A stretch of 64,000 nt of DNA from contig OY979719.1 in NCBI GenBank assembly GCA_963855995.1, forward strand, positions 6,634,001 through 6,698,000. Direction: 5' to 3'. The DNA comes from Muricea muricata. Lineage: Eukaryota > Cnidaria > Anthozoa > Malacalcyonacea > Plexauridae. Below are positions 45,920 through 57,020 of the stretch, one piece after another (within the stretch, counting starts at the first letter, position 1; every line of letters begins with the position of its first letter). The translations under genes and the position numbers were made by a program. The notes below the pieces were generated by a model. It was not told the DNA's origin, did not search any database, and was given only the letters and a program-made list of their open reading frames with translations.

Positions 45920-48671
45920 GTATTATGCTTTATTTTCTATCGGTAGTTGTAGAAGAGTATCTAGGTTGTTGTTATAGGTAAATTTTATGTACATTGAGGC
46001 ACAATTTAGCGAAATATTTAAACATACAAAGTTTGTATTTTGCACGTGTTAAACCTAGGTCTCAGCTATCGCGTTTCGATGAAATATACTGTTAGTTTTC
46101 ATGTTTTGAGTTAGACTGTAGTAAGAAGTATAAAATTTACGGGTTCAGGGAAAAATATACGTGTATTTTCAAGCTGTATTCTGCTGTAATGTTGCAACCA
46201 TTTAACTCCAATCACTTTACTTCACTTTCTTTGACTACATACTCATAAGCTGTATAATAAGTTGTTCGATTGTCCGAAAAGTTAAGTTTAATACCACATT
46301 TATTATCCAAGAATTGTTTTCACGTCATGTAATTCACCTTGTTGGTGAGTCATAGTGAGTAGTATTGCCATATGGAAGTGATTGACACTAATTATCCTTG
46401 ACTGTGCACATATACAGTACAGTATGCCATGCTTCAACAATTACATCTGCAAACTGGTCTAAAGATAGCTGAAAAATATCGCACTGACTAAAAATAATTC
46501 ATTTTATTATATGGTCATGAGTGTTTTGCCGTAAACTAAAACACTCGTATTTTCCATATTTTCACTAGTGAAGATATCAAATAATATATACCGCGTGAAA
46601 AATGCATGCGTTTTCCCACAGGATTTATGTGTTCTCTATTTGCTTTTTCTCACTTACCACCATATAATGAAAAGATTGTTTTCACTACTCAAAAATAATA
46701 TTTATATCTCCATGCCACCATGTAATATCCTCTATATATTCGCTTAAGCTTCTGTAACCTGGAATACCAGGTAGCTTGGCACTTGACATGGTCATTACTA
46801 CACACCAGAAATTTGATTGCTCATTGACAACACAACATTTGTGATAAATATAAAGATGTGAAAATAATTGTGATAGCTGTTGATATTACTGCTGCTGTAT
46901 ATATATATATACGTACCACTGATGTGGCACTCGTCAGATAAATAAGCCTACTGAATACAGAAAATGTTTACGCTATTTATGTACATGGTCTTTAAATCTA
47001 ATCTTATTTACAGGTCACCACAGGTTATATTAATTAAGCCCATATCTTAAGTGACAGGACGCGGAAGTACTAATATGTCACAGCTGCGATATTACGTGGT
47101 ATATTCAAATGATTAGTTAAAAGCTTTTAAAAGGAATTTATTTGCATGTCTGCATGATGACACTAACTCATTACGTTTGTTTAGGCTAGCCATATCCGGT
47201 TTAAATATAATAAAATATTTTCCCCACAAGCACAAATTACATCTCTTGGATACTAGGTTGTATGGTTTAGCACGTTTTAGTATACGCCATTTGATATTAT
47301 TGTTAATATTGTTTGCTTGTAAGTGCCATATATACTTGTTTAGCTCCGTGGCATTTCTCTTGTCGTACTTCTTAAAAGAGGCCTTATGGTTAGTGTATCT
47401 AGTTTTAAAAGTTTTAAAGAGGCCTTATGGTTAGTGTATCTAGTTTTAGTATTTATGGTCTGGTCTAAATGTTGACAACCCAGGGGGTGTGTATATGTAA
47501 AAAGATTAGGAATGGCTTGCACATAAAATTTGGATGCTTAAATTAATTAAGAGTCAGAAAGTAGAACATTTGTTTGATGTTTTATCGCTGCTTAAAATTT
47601 CAAGACATTTGCTTGAGTTTAAGCCCTTCAAAATGCCAAGCGAACTTGTGTTTGTCATAATAATAATCGTTTTTGTCAAGAAAAGTTCTAATTTTAATCA
47701 AATGACCATTGGGAATTGTATGCAAATTAGGTAAATACATAAGTTAAGCATGCACAAAGCTGATTTTGCTTAAAATATGGAAGTGTATGTGAAGTTTTGA
47801 GTGGCTTAGACTGAAAGACACAACCCTCCAGGTGTTGAAGTTTTAAATTTCTCATATTTTCTGATTATTCTACACTGTAAGTGCCAAAACAATGTATATT
47901 AATAAAGAAGTGCGCACAATGAAGCACTTCATGAAATAGAGAATGTGGAATTTGACACTTTGCCTGAACCCCTCAGGAAAAAGAATATTTAAACATGATG
48001 TGCCGAGCTCTGACCAGAGTCTTTCTTTCCCTAAAGAAAGAGTCTGGATTTGATATGGCAGGCAAAAATTAGCTTAAAACTTTTGCAAGCACTGAAGTAA
48101 TGATTGTTACTGGTTTGCCTAACTGAAGAAGGAACAAGAATGACAAAAGGGTTGCTAATTCACCGTGCAGCATGTCCATTTTACCAGATCCCATTGCAGG
48201 CATCGAACAAAAACAAGATGCCAAGAAAAACTTCCCAGGACATAACACTGAACAAAACAAAGAAAATAACATCCTCCTTGACCTTCATTAGTGTGAATTC
48301 ATTCACCTAATCCCCTTTATGATTTAACCAAGTTGCAGCAAGTCTTTCAAAATCAGGCTTGATGCAGCTTGTTATTTGCAGACTTGTTACAAAAGTTGTA
48401 AACTTGCAGCAATCTGGTGAATAACAAGCCTGCAAAATCAACTTGCAGCAAGTCTGTCAACAACATACAAAACACTTGTCTACAAATTGTCACAAACCAT
48501 ACCAATATGTGGAGTGATTTGTTGAAACCTGTCCATTTTTTCCAGTGTAGTGTATTATGATAGTTGAAAAGAAGTAGATTACTACTTTCTAAAGGATAAG
48601 TGTCAAAGTAGTCTACCTTGATTGTGTAATTTATATGACTTTTGACAATGTAATATTTCTAATTAAGTATC
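45920..48671. other. No confident gene; AT-rich intergenic or intronic DNA
   Basis: I see a 33 bp direct duplication (AAAGAGGCCTTATGGTTAGT.. twice at about 47375-47445), and a patch of GCAGCAAGTCT/AACTTGCAGC repeats at 48330-48470. There are no conserved exons or RNA genes. Confidence 0.4.
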
Positions 48672-48783
48672 ACACGAAATAAGGCAGATATAAAAAATCT
48701 GTAATAGAGTAATAGACTTCAATGTATTGTTTTGGAGTCTCTTTTAAATGATACAATATAATTTTTTGTTGCCATTTCCCTTC
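48672..48783. repeat. Half copy of the TTAA-type MITE
   Basis: This matches only the right arm of the elements at 4652-5162 and 16477-16967 (AAATAAGGCAGATATAAAAA through GTTGCCATTTCCCTT). Confidence 0.7.
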
Positions 48784-49051
48784 AAAATGATGAGTAAAGA
48801 AATTATTAAATTAGAGAAGAAACTTATTAAGAAGTTAAGATTATGAATCTCCTGAAATTGTCATGCTTAACTCTAGCATTATGGCATATTTTTGTTGTTG
48901 CTACAACATTGCTAAGGATTTGATTGAAGACTTTATCTCAAAACTCTTCTATGAATAGGATCATGCATATTCCATTTTAATGTAATTTCCTATTGTAATT
49001 CCAAATAAAACTTCAAGTTGCTTATTTTTATGCTTTTTAAATCCCATTTAG

Positions 49052-49116
49052 ATGACATGTTGAAAGAAGCAAGAGTGCTTGACTACCCGATGAGGATGCG
49101 TGAAGAATGCTGCTGA
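49052..49116 (+). other. Candidate terminal exon, unidentified
   Basis: After a CCCATTTAG acceptor the frame reads DMLKEARVLDYPMRMREECC, then TGA. Codon use looks protein-like against the AT-rich background. No family recognised and no upstream partner in matching phase found. Confidence 0.2.
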
Positions 49117-49319
49117 ATACTGCTAATGATAAGTGCACAAAAGGTCTCAATGTTTTCATTTTTTCAAATTAAAATGCTTTGAATACTCTAGATATTTTCA
49201 ACAACAAGTGGTCATGTATTAGCAATGTTTTTCAAAGAATATTATAGATTCTTTTATATGTTAAGGAAGGTAATGTTGACTGGTAGTACTTTTACTTTGT
49301 AATACCGGTATAACATTGT

Positions 49320-50680
49320 TAATTAAACATAAAGATAATTGAGGTGATTTATCAGACACCAAAACATTTATTACTGTACTAAAATTTCTTGATGGCCTTC
49401 AAATTTGTTGCAATTGAAGGATTTCTTATCAGACACACAAAATTTATATTTATACTTGCTATTGTCAGCCACCTCTGTTACTTCAAAGTTGTCAAAGCAT
49501 TGCACTGGCATTGGAAATGAGTAGGCTATGAATTTTTCTCAACTATTCCCAGCCTGAATTTGGACATGACTTTCACTAAAAAAAAAGACACATTAACAGG
49601 GAATATATCCCTGTTTGAACAATTATTGTGATAATCACATGCTTTATCAGAAAGAAATTTAAAAACATTTGTTTTGTTTCCTGATTTGCCATCTCAAACA
49701 TCTTTTGTTTGCATTGACTTCGAGTGTTTATTTGCAAGTTTGGAAAGTTCATCTGAAAATCACAACAGTTCTCGATCTTAGTGGAGCATAATTTGAGTAT
49801 TATATTTTGAATAAATTTTAGAAGCTATTGAAGTACACAAACACTAAAATTTAAAAAATACTTTGTAATGCTTCATAGCATTTTATCTTTGAAGCAGACG
49901 TTGTGATTTTGTGATAGAACTTGTCTTTACATCATTGCAAAGTGGAACTTGTCTGGAATTGAGATGAACTGAAGCAGTAGATTTGATTTTGGGATAGCGT
50001 GAAATGGTTAAAGGGAAAGAAGATTATTTATCATGCATAAAAACTAACCACAACTAGACAAAAAATTCTGTGAGCTAATTGTTTTATATTATAGAAAAAG
50101 ATCCAGATGTGAAAAGTATTTACAAGAGTTTGAGAATTCTAGGAAAATCAATAGTATTAGCATGTGCGTGAATTACAACAAATTCAAAATTAATAGTGAT
50201 CGAAGACTTGTATATTAGATATTCAAACACCATAGACCTCTTTTTAGATTAGAAAACACAATTTTTATTTAAGCCAAACATTGCGTTGTATTGGGCAATT
50301 TCGGATTTTACAGATTTAACTTGTTGAGTGGTAGGTATTTCCTATTTAATGAGTAAAATTGTCTCACATTAGATCAAGTACAATTACATAAATACATGCT
50401 AGTGTCAGAGTTCAACTTTGATATTGTCTGATTGTGGTAAATTTGTGCTGTTATGTATCTGTTTTTCTTGCTTCAGTTCAAGTCTTCTTTTCAAATAGTT
50501 CCACTTTGTGGTGGTAGTGTAGTAATAGTAATGTATACAAAACAGGTTTACATGGCTTTTGAACATGGTCGTTTCAACAAGTAAGTAAAGATAAATTTAT
50601 ACTTCAAGGAGATTTGTTTTTAACCTGACAATAATAACTTCTAAAATTCACTAAGTTTAATGATTAAGCATTTTCGTCGA
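49320..50680. repeat. Segmental direct duplication, copy 1
   Basis: This is collinear with 62394-63910. Shared blocks include TACTAAAATTTC, GTTTGGAAAGTTCAT, CTTTGTAAT, GGAATTGAGATGAACTGA, TTTGCTTCAGTTCAAG and ACAGGTTTACATGGCT. A possible short exon (MAFEHGRFN after ACAG, before a GTAAGT donor) is kept at the end of both copies, with changed residues. Confidence 0.7.
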
Positions 50681-50877
50681 ATAGATTCAATGTTTTCAAT
50701 GCAAGAACAATCTATAATATTGCCATTTATATCTGGATTGTATCGACATTATTAAAACTGCGAATTTAGACAATGTTTTGTTTCATTATACATTTAAAGT
50801 TATAATTATATTATTTAAAAAACCTATTGTACATTTTTGAATTTGCAACAAATCGTAAGAAATGGTCCTGTATTGAC

Positions 50878-51116
50878 TAAGGGGCTGTTCATATGAGCCG
50901 GGCTAGCCCGGCTAACCGGGCTGATTTAAGTCACGAAAATCTTTACTTTTCAACAACATAACGTTTTATTTAGCTTGCTGGCAAGGTTTCATGTTGCTTA
51001 AGACGGCTATGCCTTTTAATCTTAGTTCTCCTGAGTATTTAAGCCACCATAGGACGCGAAATAATCGAGTCAGCCCGGTTAGCCGGGCTAGCCCGGCTCA
51101 TATGAACAGCCCCTTA
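50878..51116. mobile_element. MITE with GGGGCTGTTCATATGAGCC ends
   Basis: The terminal inverted repeats of about 45 bp start TAAGGGGCTGTTCATATGAG and end in the mirror. The inner part is itself palindromic (AGCCGGGCTAGCCCGGCTAA). A TA or longer target duplication cannot be separated from the repeat end. No coding capacity. I recall similar ends from anthozoan genomic sequence, but did not check. Confidence 0.8.
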
Positions 51117-51828
51117 CTTCAGAAATAGCCAAGCATCCAAGTTGGCATCCTTTTTATGAATTACTGAGCTTTTTCTATTTAGGAAAATTTAGCATTTAGA
51201 CTAATATAAAAGCAAACAAAATTTGAGTATCTTTAATAAGTTTTTAAACTTATGTGTGGAAAGCTTCTGTTCTCCTGCACATCAAAACGAGAGGAGATGC
51301 CTTTGAGTTTCTTAGTATTTTTTGCTAAAAAAGGATTGCACAAGTTGTTCTACAGATTATCTTTTTATCTAAATAAAATTTCAAGACGTTTGGTTTTAAA
51401 ACTTTGCCCTCCACACAATATAATAAAAATGTTTAGCTTTTCTTCATCGCATTTTTTATTATTTGTTAAATAAAGAAAGTTGGCAATATTCAGTCAATTC
51501 GACATTGTCAGGTTAGAAATACAAATATACAAATATATGGCTCTGAATTTTAAATCTCTACTCTTTTCAATTTGGTATTTTTTTATCCAAAAGTATTCAT
51601 TTCTTTGCGACATTTCATCGTTTGGGACAGGAACCGTTTTCTATTAGACGTTTGTGCATTTATTTCTTCTAAACTGTAAAAAACTGTTCAAAAAATGCTA
51701 CCTTTCTACTGGCAATACAAAACTTTTTCCGGGTACTCCGGTTTCTTCCCTCAAGGAATATTGACAGGGTATTGTGATCATAAAAATATGCCCAGCCCTA
51801 AGAAACCTTTTTAATTTAGACCTGTAGA

Positions 51829-52042
51829 ACAGTATAGGGAATGGACAGTGGGGCCACTCACTTGAAGTTTGTGTGTCCACGCATATTGCATTACCTATTA
51901 CCATTGCCATTATGGCAGCTAATCAATTGCATTTTTGACCAACAAGAACGCTGAACTGGCTTGTGGCATCTAGTAACTGCATAATAGCGAGGCGCTGTGT
52001 TGCATTGCTGAGAGGCCTTATTGTTCATTTGCTATATACTGT
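51829..52042. mobile_element. Repeat ACAGTATAGGGAATGGACAG, copy 2
   Basis: The left end ACAGTATAGGGAATGGACAG and the right end TTTGCTATATACTGT match the element at 28992-29228 in the opposite orientation, including GTGTGTCCACGCATAT and AGCGAGGCGC. Confidence 0.6.
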
Positions 52043-52550
52043 GCGTGTGGGCTGTTGAGAATAAAATAAAAAATAAACTCTCATTGAAAACTTCTCTTCG
52101 ACGTATGAGCCATATAGTTTCTTTGTAATTGTGAAACGACTTGGTGTTGTATATGTTGGATGATTCGTTTCCCGAATTAACTCGCAAATTAATTCCCAGT
52201 TGTTTCATAGTTATTGATATCTTGAAGTATAAACATTTATCTTGAAAAGACCAATTTTTTAACATTACCTTTGTGCTTGTATTTGTTCACTTGTGTTCGT
52301 TGTCCTGTGTTCGTTGTCCTGTGTTCATTCACTTGTGTTGAGTGAAGTGTCAGTTTTTTATGCCATGTCTGTTTTCTTCTATTGTTATATAATAAGTACA
52401 ATATGTGATGGTAAATTTTTTTTATTGTTATTTAAATTGTAACTTTACAAATTCTTTTCAATAAATTGTTTACAAAATTTACATGTGACCCTTTTTAATA
52501 AAAAATTCAATTCCCATGGGAATTGAGAAATTAAATAAAAAAAATCCCCC

Positions 52551-52670
52551 TACCCCGGCCAGCTCTCCAAGTGCTACTTCCACCTAAGTAGAAGGTACTT
52601 GTACATAACTCTACAAGTGCTTCTACTTATTTACAGTGGAAGTAGCACACTCGGAAAGCTGGCCGGGGTA
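52551..52670. mobile_element. Short palindrome TACCCCGGCCAGCT
   Basis: TACCCCGGCCAGCTCTCC mirrors the right end GAAAGCTGGCCGGGGTA, with CTACTTCCAC/GTGGAAGTAG inside. A 120 bp stem-loop, probably a MITE. Confidence 0.6.
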
Positions 52671-54245
52671 GCGAAGCGAAGAAAGACCAACCTTGCAAAT
52701 GCTAATGCAAATTGCTAAGTTGATCTTCCCTAGAGAGCTGCCGCGCGTACCTAACAAATTTAAACAACAAGCGTTAGCGACTTAAGTACCTAACATGCAA
52801 ATTTAAATCCCAAGGCCAAAATGACAAGTGCCCCCCGCTGATCCTACCAACTGCCTACCTGCCTCAGTTCTAAGCTGTCTTCCTCGGTGCTGAGCTCCTG
52901 CATTCCATTCGTTACCTTCACTTTCCTCACCATCGCACAGTCACTCACAGCTGATAAACCCGCATGCACCACCACCACCCCGACTGCCACCCAAATCCGA
53001 AAATTAAAAGAATTAAAATTTCGATAAAGTATGCATTTTAAATGTAATTTATTCGGATATTTTAGGCCAAACGTAAGGAGAAATAGTCGAACGTAAAAAC
53101 AGCAAAGGCCGTACAAAAAAGGTGAGCTGTTAATTTTACCACGTCAATAATAATTTCACAGCAATTTAATTAATCTTGAGAACTTACTCCTAGCTGTTTT
53201 GTTAGAGAAGTGACGGTGGATTTTGCTTTTAGGCATACTTTCAAAAATTTCAATGCCTTTAATAGCCCTAACCCCATGCAACTTACACGCGGCTCACACC
53301 CTCACTGTCCATACATTTAGCTATTAAATTACGTTATAAACAAAAAAGCAAAATAAAAAGGTAAATTACGTTATCTCTAGCTACTTAAACCCACTTAGAC
53401 TGAGTATGTAATTGAGTTTTCAAACGTAAAACCTAAGCTGAAAGGGTATGGGCTTTTCGTTGTGTTAACTGATCCGAAGTAAATATAGATGGATAGTTGC
53501 CAAAGTCTAAGGCTGGGTAAAATAAGTATGAGAATTAGAAGAATACATTTTTTGAATTTAAAGACTAAACTGCAGTTGCCATGCAATTTAATGTCCCTAT
53601 ATAGCTAGTACAGCTACTCTATAAAGTTGAAAAACAAGAGAAATATTTGTCGCAATTCTCATACTTGTTTAACCGAAACACCTTCATTTGCATGGTATGT
53701 CGCAGCTGCTCTCAAACTACTTCCGTAGTTGGCTTCAGTGCACACAAACAATGGCTTAATTGTTCCATTGTTCCTGCTTACCAAAACAAACCCGAAAGCT
53801 CCAAGATACATATCATATTTATGATCAAAGAGGATTTCATTACAAAGTCTAGTTTCCACCATGAATAGTTATAAATTACCATGAAAACCAAGCAAGCTGT
53901 ATTCCCATGGGAATTTAGAATGTGCAAAAAATATAATGAATCCTACTGATTTCATGCATATGAATCAAATAAACTAAAAACAAAGAAATAGTATATACCC
54001 CAGGGAATTAGAATAAATTTTTATTCTTCTAAAATTTTATTTACCATTATTTTAAACATGGTAATTAATTATTGTAATAGAAAAGAAGTGCCTTCAACTT
54101 AACTCATTTTATAAAATTATCGACACTTCAACTTAGTATAATTAGTTCAATCCTCTTTGATTTCTAAATATAAGTATCTTGTTTTCTACTACCTTACTGT
54201 TGTATAGTTTCCACTATAGTGTCATATTAGTAATGTCTTGCTTTC
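52671..54245. other. No confident gene
   Basis: Minus-strand open stretches (for example 52844-53116) have no recognisable motif. I see no RNA gene or transposon ends apart from two CCCATGGGAATT patches (52513 and 53908). Confidence 0.35.
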
Positions 54246-56364
54246 TCATTCTTGAGCATTGTTATTCTTTTGTGGGTCTATGTCATCCAGGATCATTCCT
54301 TCTGGTCTTTTTCTCTTGCATTTCTTCATATCCCATCGCCTTTTGAAATGAAAGATTTGAATCATTGGATAATTAATAGATTCAAAGATTTATACTTTAT
54401 CCTAAAAAACAAATGTACAAAAAAGTAAACGTTTTGCTGTATCAAAGTAGCTTGAAAATGACTTATATGCAGGAGCAGATAGGGTTACTTTTTCTGTTAA
54501 TATACTGAATTTTTATCAACCTTCGCTGTCATTCTCCTTAAAGTCAAGTCACTGCAATGGCAAATTACCCCTAAATAGTGTTTTCAATTTCTCGTTGCAT
54601 TTTCACGATATTTAGGTTTTCAAAGCTTGTACATTAGGCGTCTCTTGACGTCATCTACACACGAATAATAAACTATATTTAGAAAATGATGAATATCTTT
54701 AGATGTGATTTTCAGAACCTTTACTAACTTTGCATAAGTGTAGTGCATACCACTGTTCCCACAATGCTGCTGCCATGAAGACCGTTTGGATGCAAGTGTG
54801 ATGTAGGTAAAAATCACTATTTATTGCCTATTAAATGACATTTACACGGTGCATATAGTGGCATAGTTATATCATGGATAGTTGAAGAAGTGGATAGGAA
54901 ACTCGTGGTCGCGTGTGATGTTTTCAGCATGCTGATGGCGTTTGAACCTGGTTGCAAATTATGACTTTAGCAAATTCTGAAATAGCTTCACTTTTAGCAA
55001 TAATACATCTGAAGATTTTAATAGAAAAACAAATAAATTTGACTACGACATTCTATTATGAAATATCTTAGTATCCCAGGTAAATTTTAGCAAATATTTC
55101 AAAAACTAAATAGTTAAAACTGCATCCCAAATTTCAGTTCAATCAACGCCCAACGGTAGGTCTTAGGACATCATTTTCGGAGCTACCATAGTAAAAAATT
55201 CAAAAGAAAAAGATCTGAAACGTTTACCTCAAATACTTTGTTGTGGCATAGGCATGTTTGAAAACCAGTAGGACCAATTTAGGCTTAACTATAACTGTTT
55301 GAAATCCGAAAATAAAGCAAAATAGAAAATTGCCGAAAACTGTTACATCTCTCGTGACACTGACGTCAGCCAGTGTCCTATCCAATTCTTTAACGTAACT
55401 ATCCATGGTTATAGGTATTTTTAAATCCTATTTCTTAAATTTAAAGTGTGAATTGAAGTCGTATTTCTTAAGTGTAAAGAAACAATGAAAATCAATATAT
55501 CATCTTACATTTTCAAAGATACTATTTCAGATCTGACCATGTTGAAACCAAACAATAGAAAATGAAATCGTCTTATGTTGCTACCAAATTGCTATACTTA
55601 TGCAAAGTTTCAAAGAGCTCTGGCTTTTATTTACAAAGATTTCACCATTTATTCCCAAATATTTCTAAAACGAAACAAGCCATCCTTATGACATAAGCCA
55701 TCCGCCATCTTGTTCTATAGTGTGTCCCAGAAAATGCTACCCTTTGAAGTCAAAAACATTTAAATTCGAACTTGCGGCACTGGCACTTGACTTCAAAGGA
55801 TAGCCTTTTTTGGGACACACTGTATAATTAGGTCTACTTTAATGACGTCACAAGCAGGGTAGAGTGCATAAAACGTACTGTCAATTTGTTAAATTTCGAT
55901 TTACACTTCGTTTACCCGGATTTCAGGATTTCAAGATTCAACATGCCTGTCAAAGAGAAAACAATTTCCCTGGTTGTGACGTCATAGGCTTTCTGAATAT
56001 CTAACATGGCGGATAACCAGCGTCTTCGTCCTTCGATATTTTAGAAACTAGGTATGTTATCAAAAATAAACAACAGATGTACCGGTTAGTTTAAAGGTTC
56101 TTATCGGTAAGCCAATAAAAATGCTGCATGTTTAGGTGAAGCGAAGATGGCGGAAATTGACGTTCAACAACTACAAATGTTTTAAATACTAATTTAATCC
56201 CAAGCTATTTCTCTTTTTGAAGGCTGTGTCGAAAATCATGTTATATGTTCATGAACCACCACAAAAATAGCATCAGCCGCTCCGACAAAAACAACAGGAA
56301 GAGACTGACATTTGACCGTCAATTTAGTCGCACTTTCCACTCCCCCACTCTAAATAACGCCTAT

Positions 56365-56443
<79 letters not shown>

Positions 56444-56726
56444 TCAAAAATATTTTGACAGATATGCACAGTTCAGCAGAGCTGGTTTAAATGGGGCTCT
56501 GTATATAATCAGAAGGCGTTGCTAAGAAATAGGACTTCTCTCGAAGTTTTATGTTTCTACGAGAAACATAATATTTAAAGCGTTTAGAATCGTCATTAAC
56601 TTTCGAACAAAATTATTTTAACTTCCATCAACTTACGTTTTTATATATAAACCTTGCATGCAAGCTTTGACTGGTCGTTGGATGTTGAATTCTCTTCTTT
56701 GATTCTTCATGAGAACTTGTAGCCTC
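54246..56726 (-). other. Two in-phase exons of an unidentified minus-strand gene
   Basis: Exon 56653-56726 starts after an AAAAAG acceptor (EATSSHEESKKRIQH..SQSLHA) and ends on a split Arg codon at a GTTTAT donor. Exon 54246-54339 follows an AAAAG acceptor in exactly the needed phase (RRWDMKKCKRKRPEGM, then ILDDIDPQKNNNAQE and TGA). The upstream end is open. A possible earlier exon on the same strand near 62038-62075 reads IKMLLEHMRFH, which fits the L-x2-H-x3-H half of a C2H2 zinc finger, but its link is speculative. If linked, the foldback element lies in the intron. The second exon has an alternative open frame, so the call is weak. Confidence 0.3.
56361..56444. repeat. (TTTA)n microsatellite
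   Basis: About 20 uninterrupted TTTA units. A plus-strand open frame through it (YLFI repeats) is an artefact. Confidence 0.95.
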
Positions 56727-56935
56727 CTTTTTGTAAAACAAGAAATATTTACATTAAACAATGAAAATATCAGCAAGTGTAGGCGACAATAAAATTGGGA
56801 CCTGTCTTCAACTTTTAGAATGACGAGAGAAACGATTTTACATCTTCCTTAATTAAATTTTTAGTTCTCGAAACATTTCCATAAAAAAATGTAAACATTT
56901 GAATACTTGTATACAGCTAATTCAATGAAGTTTGT

Positions 56936-57020
56936 CCTTCCAAAAGCGTAAACTGTAAACCATGAGCGCGCAAGGGGTGAAGGGTTATTGCTTATTTTCA
57001 CCTCTAAACACGGAATTATT
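56936..57020. repeat. Interrupted copy of the 8158-8390 palindromic element
   Basis: This matches AAAAGCGTAAACTG and GAGCGCGCAAGGG, then TTATTTTCACYTCTAAAC of the other arm, and stops abruptly where the foldback element starts. The missing right part was not found beyond 60889. Confidence 0.6.

Noticed and set aside
52844..53116. 90-codon minus-strand frame with a hydrophobic stretch
   Set aside because: No family resemblance, no matching splice partners, and length near chance for this AT content.
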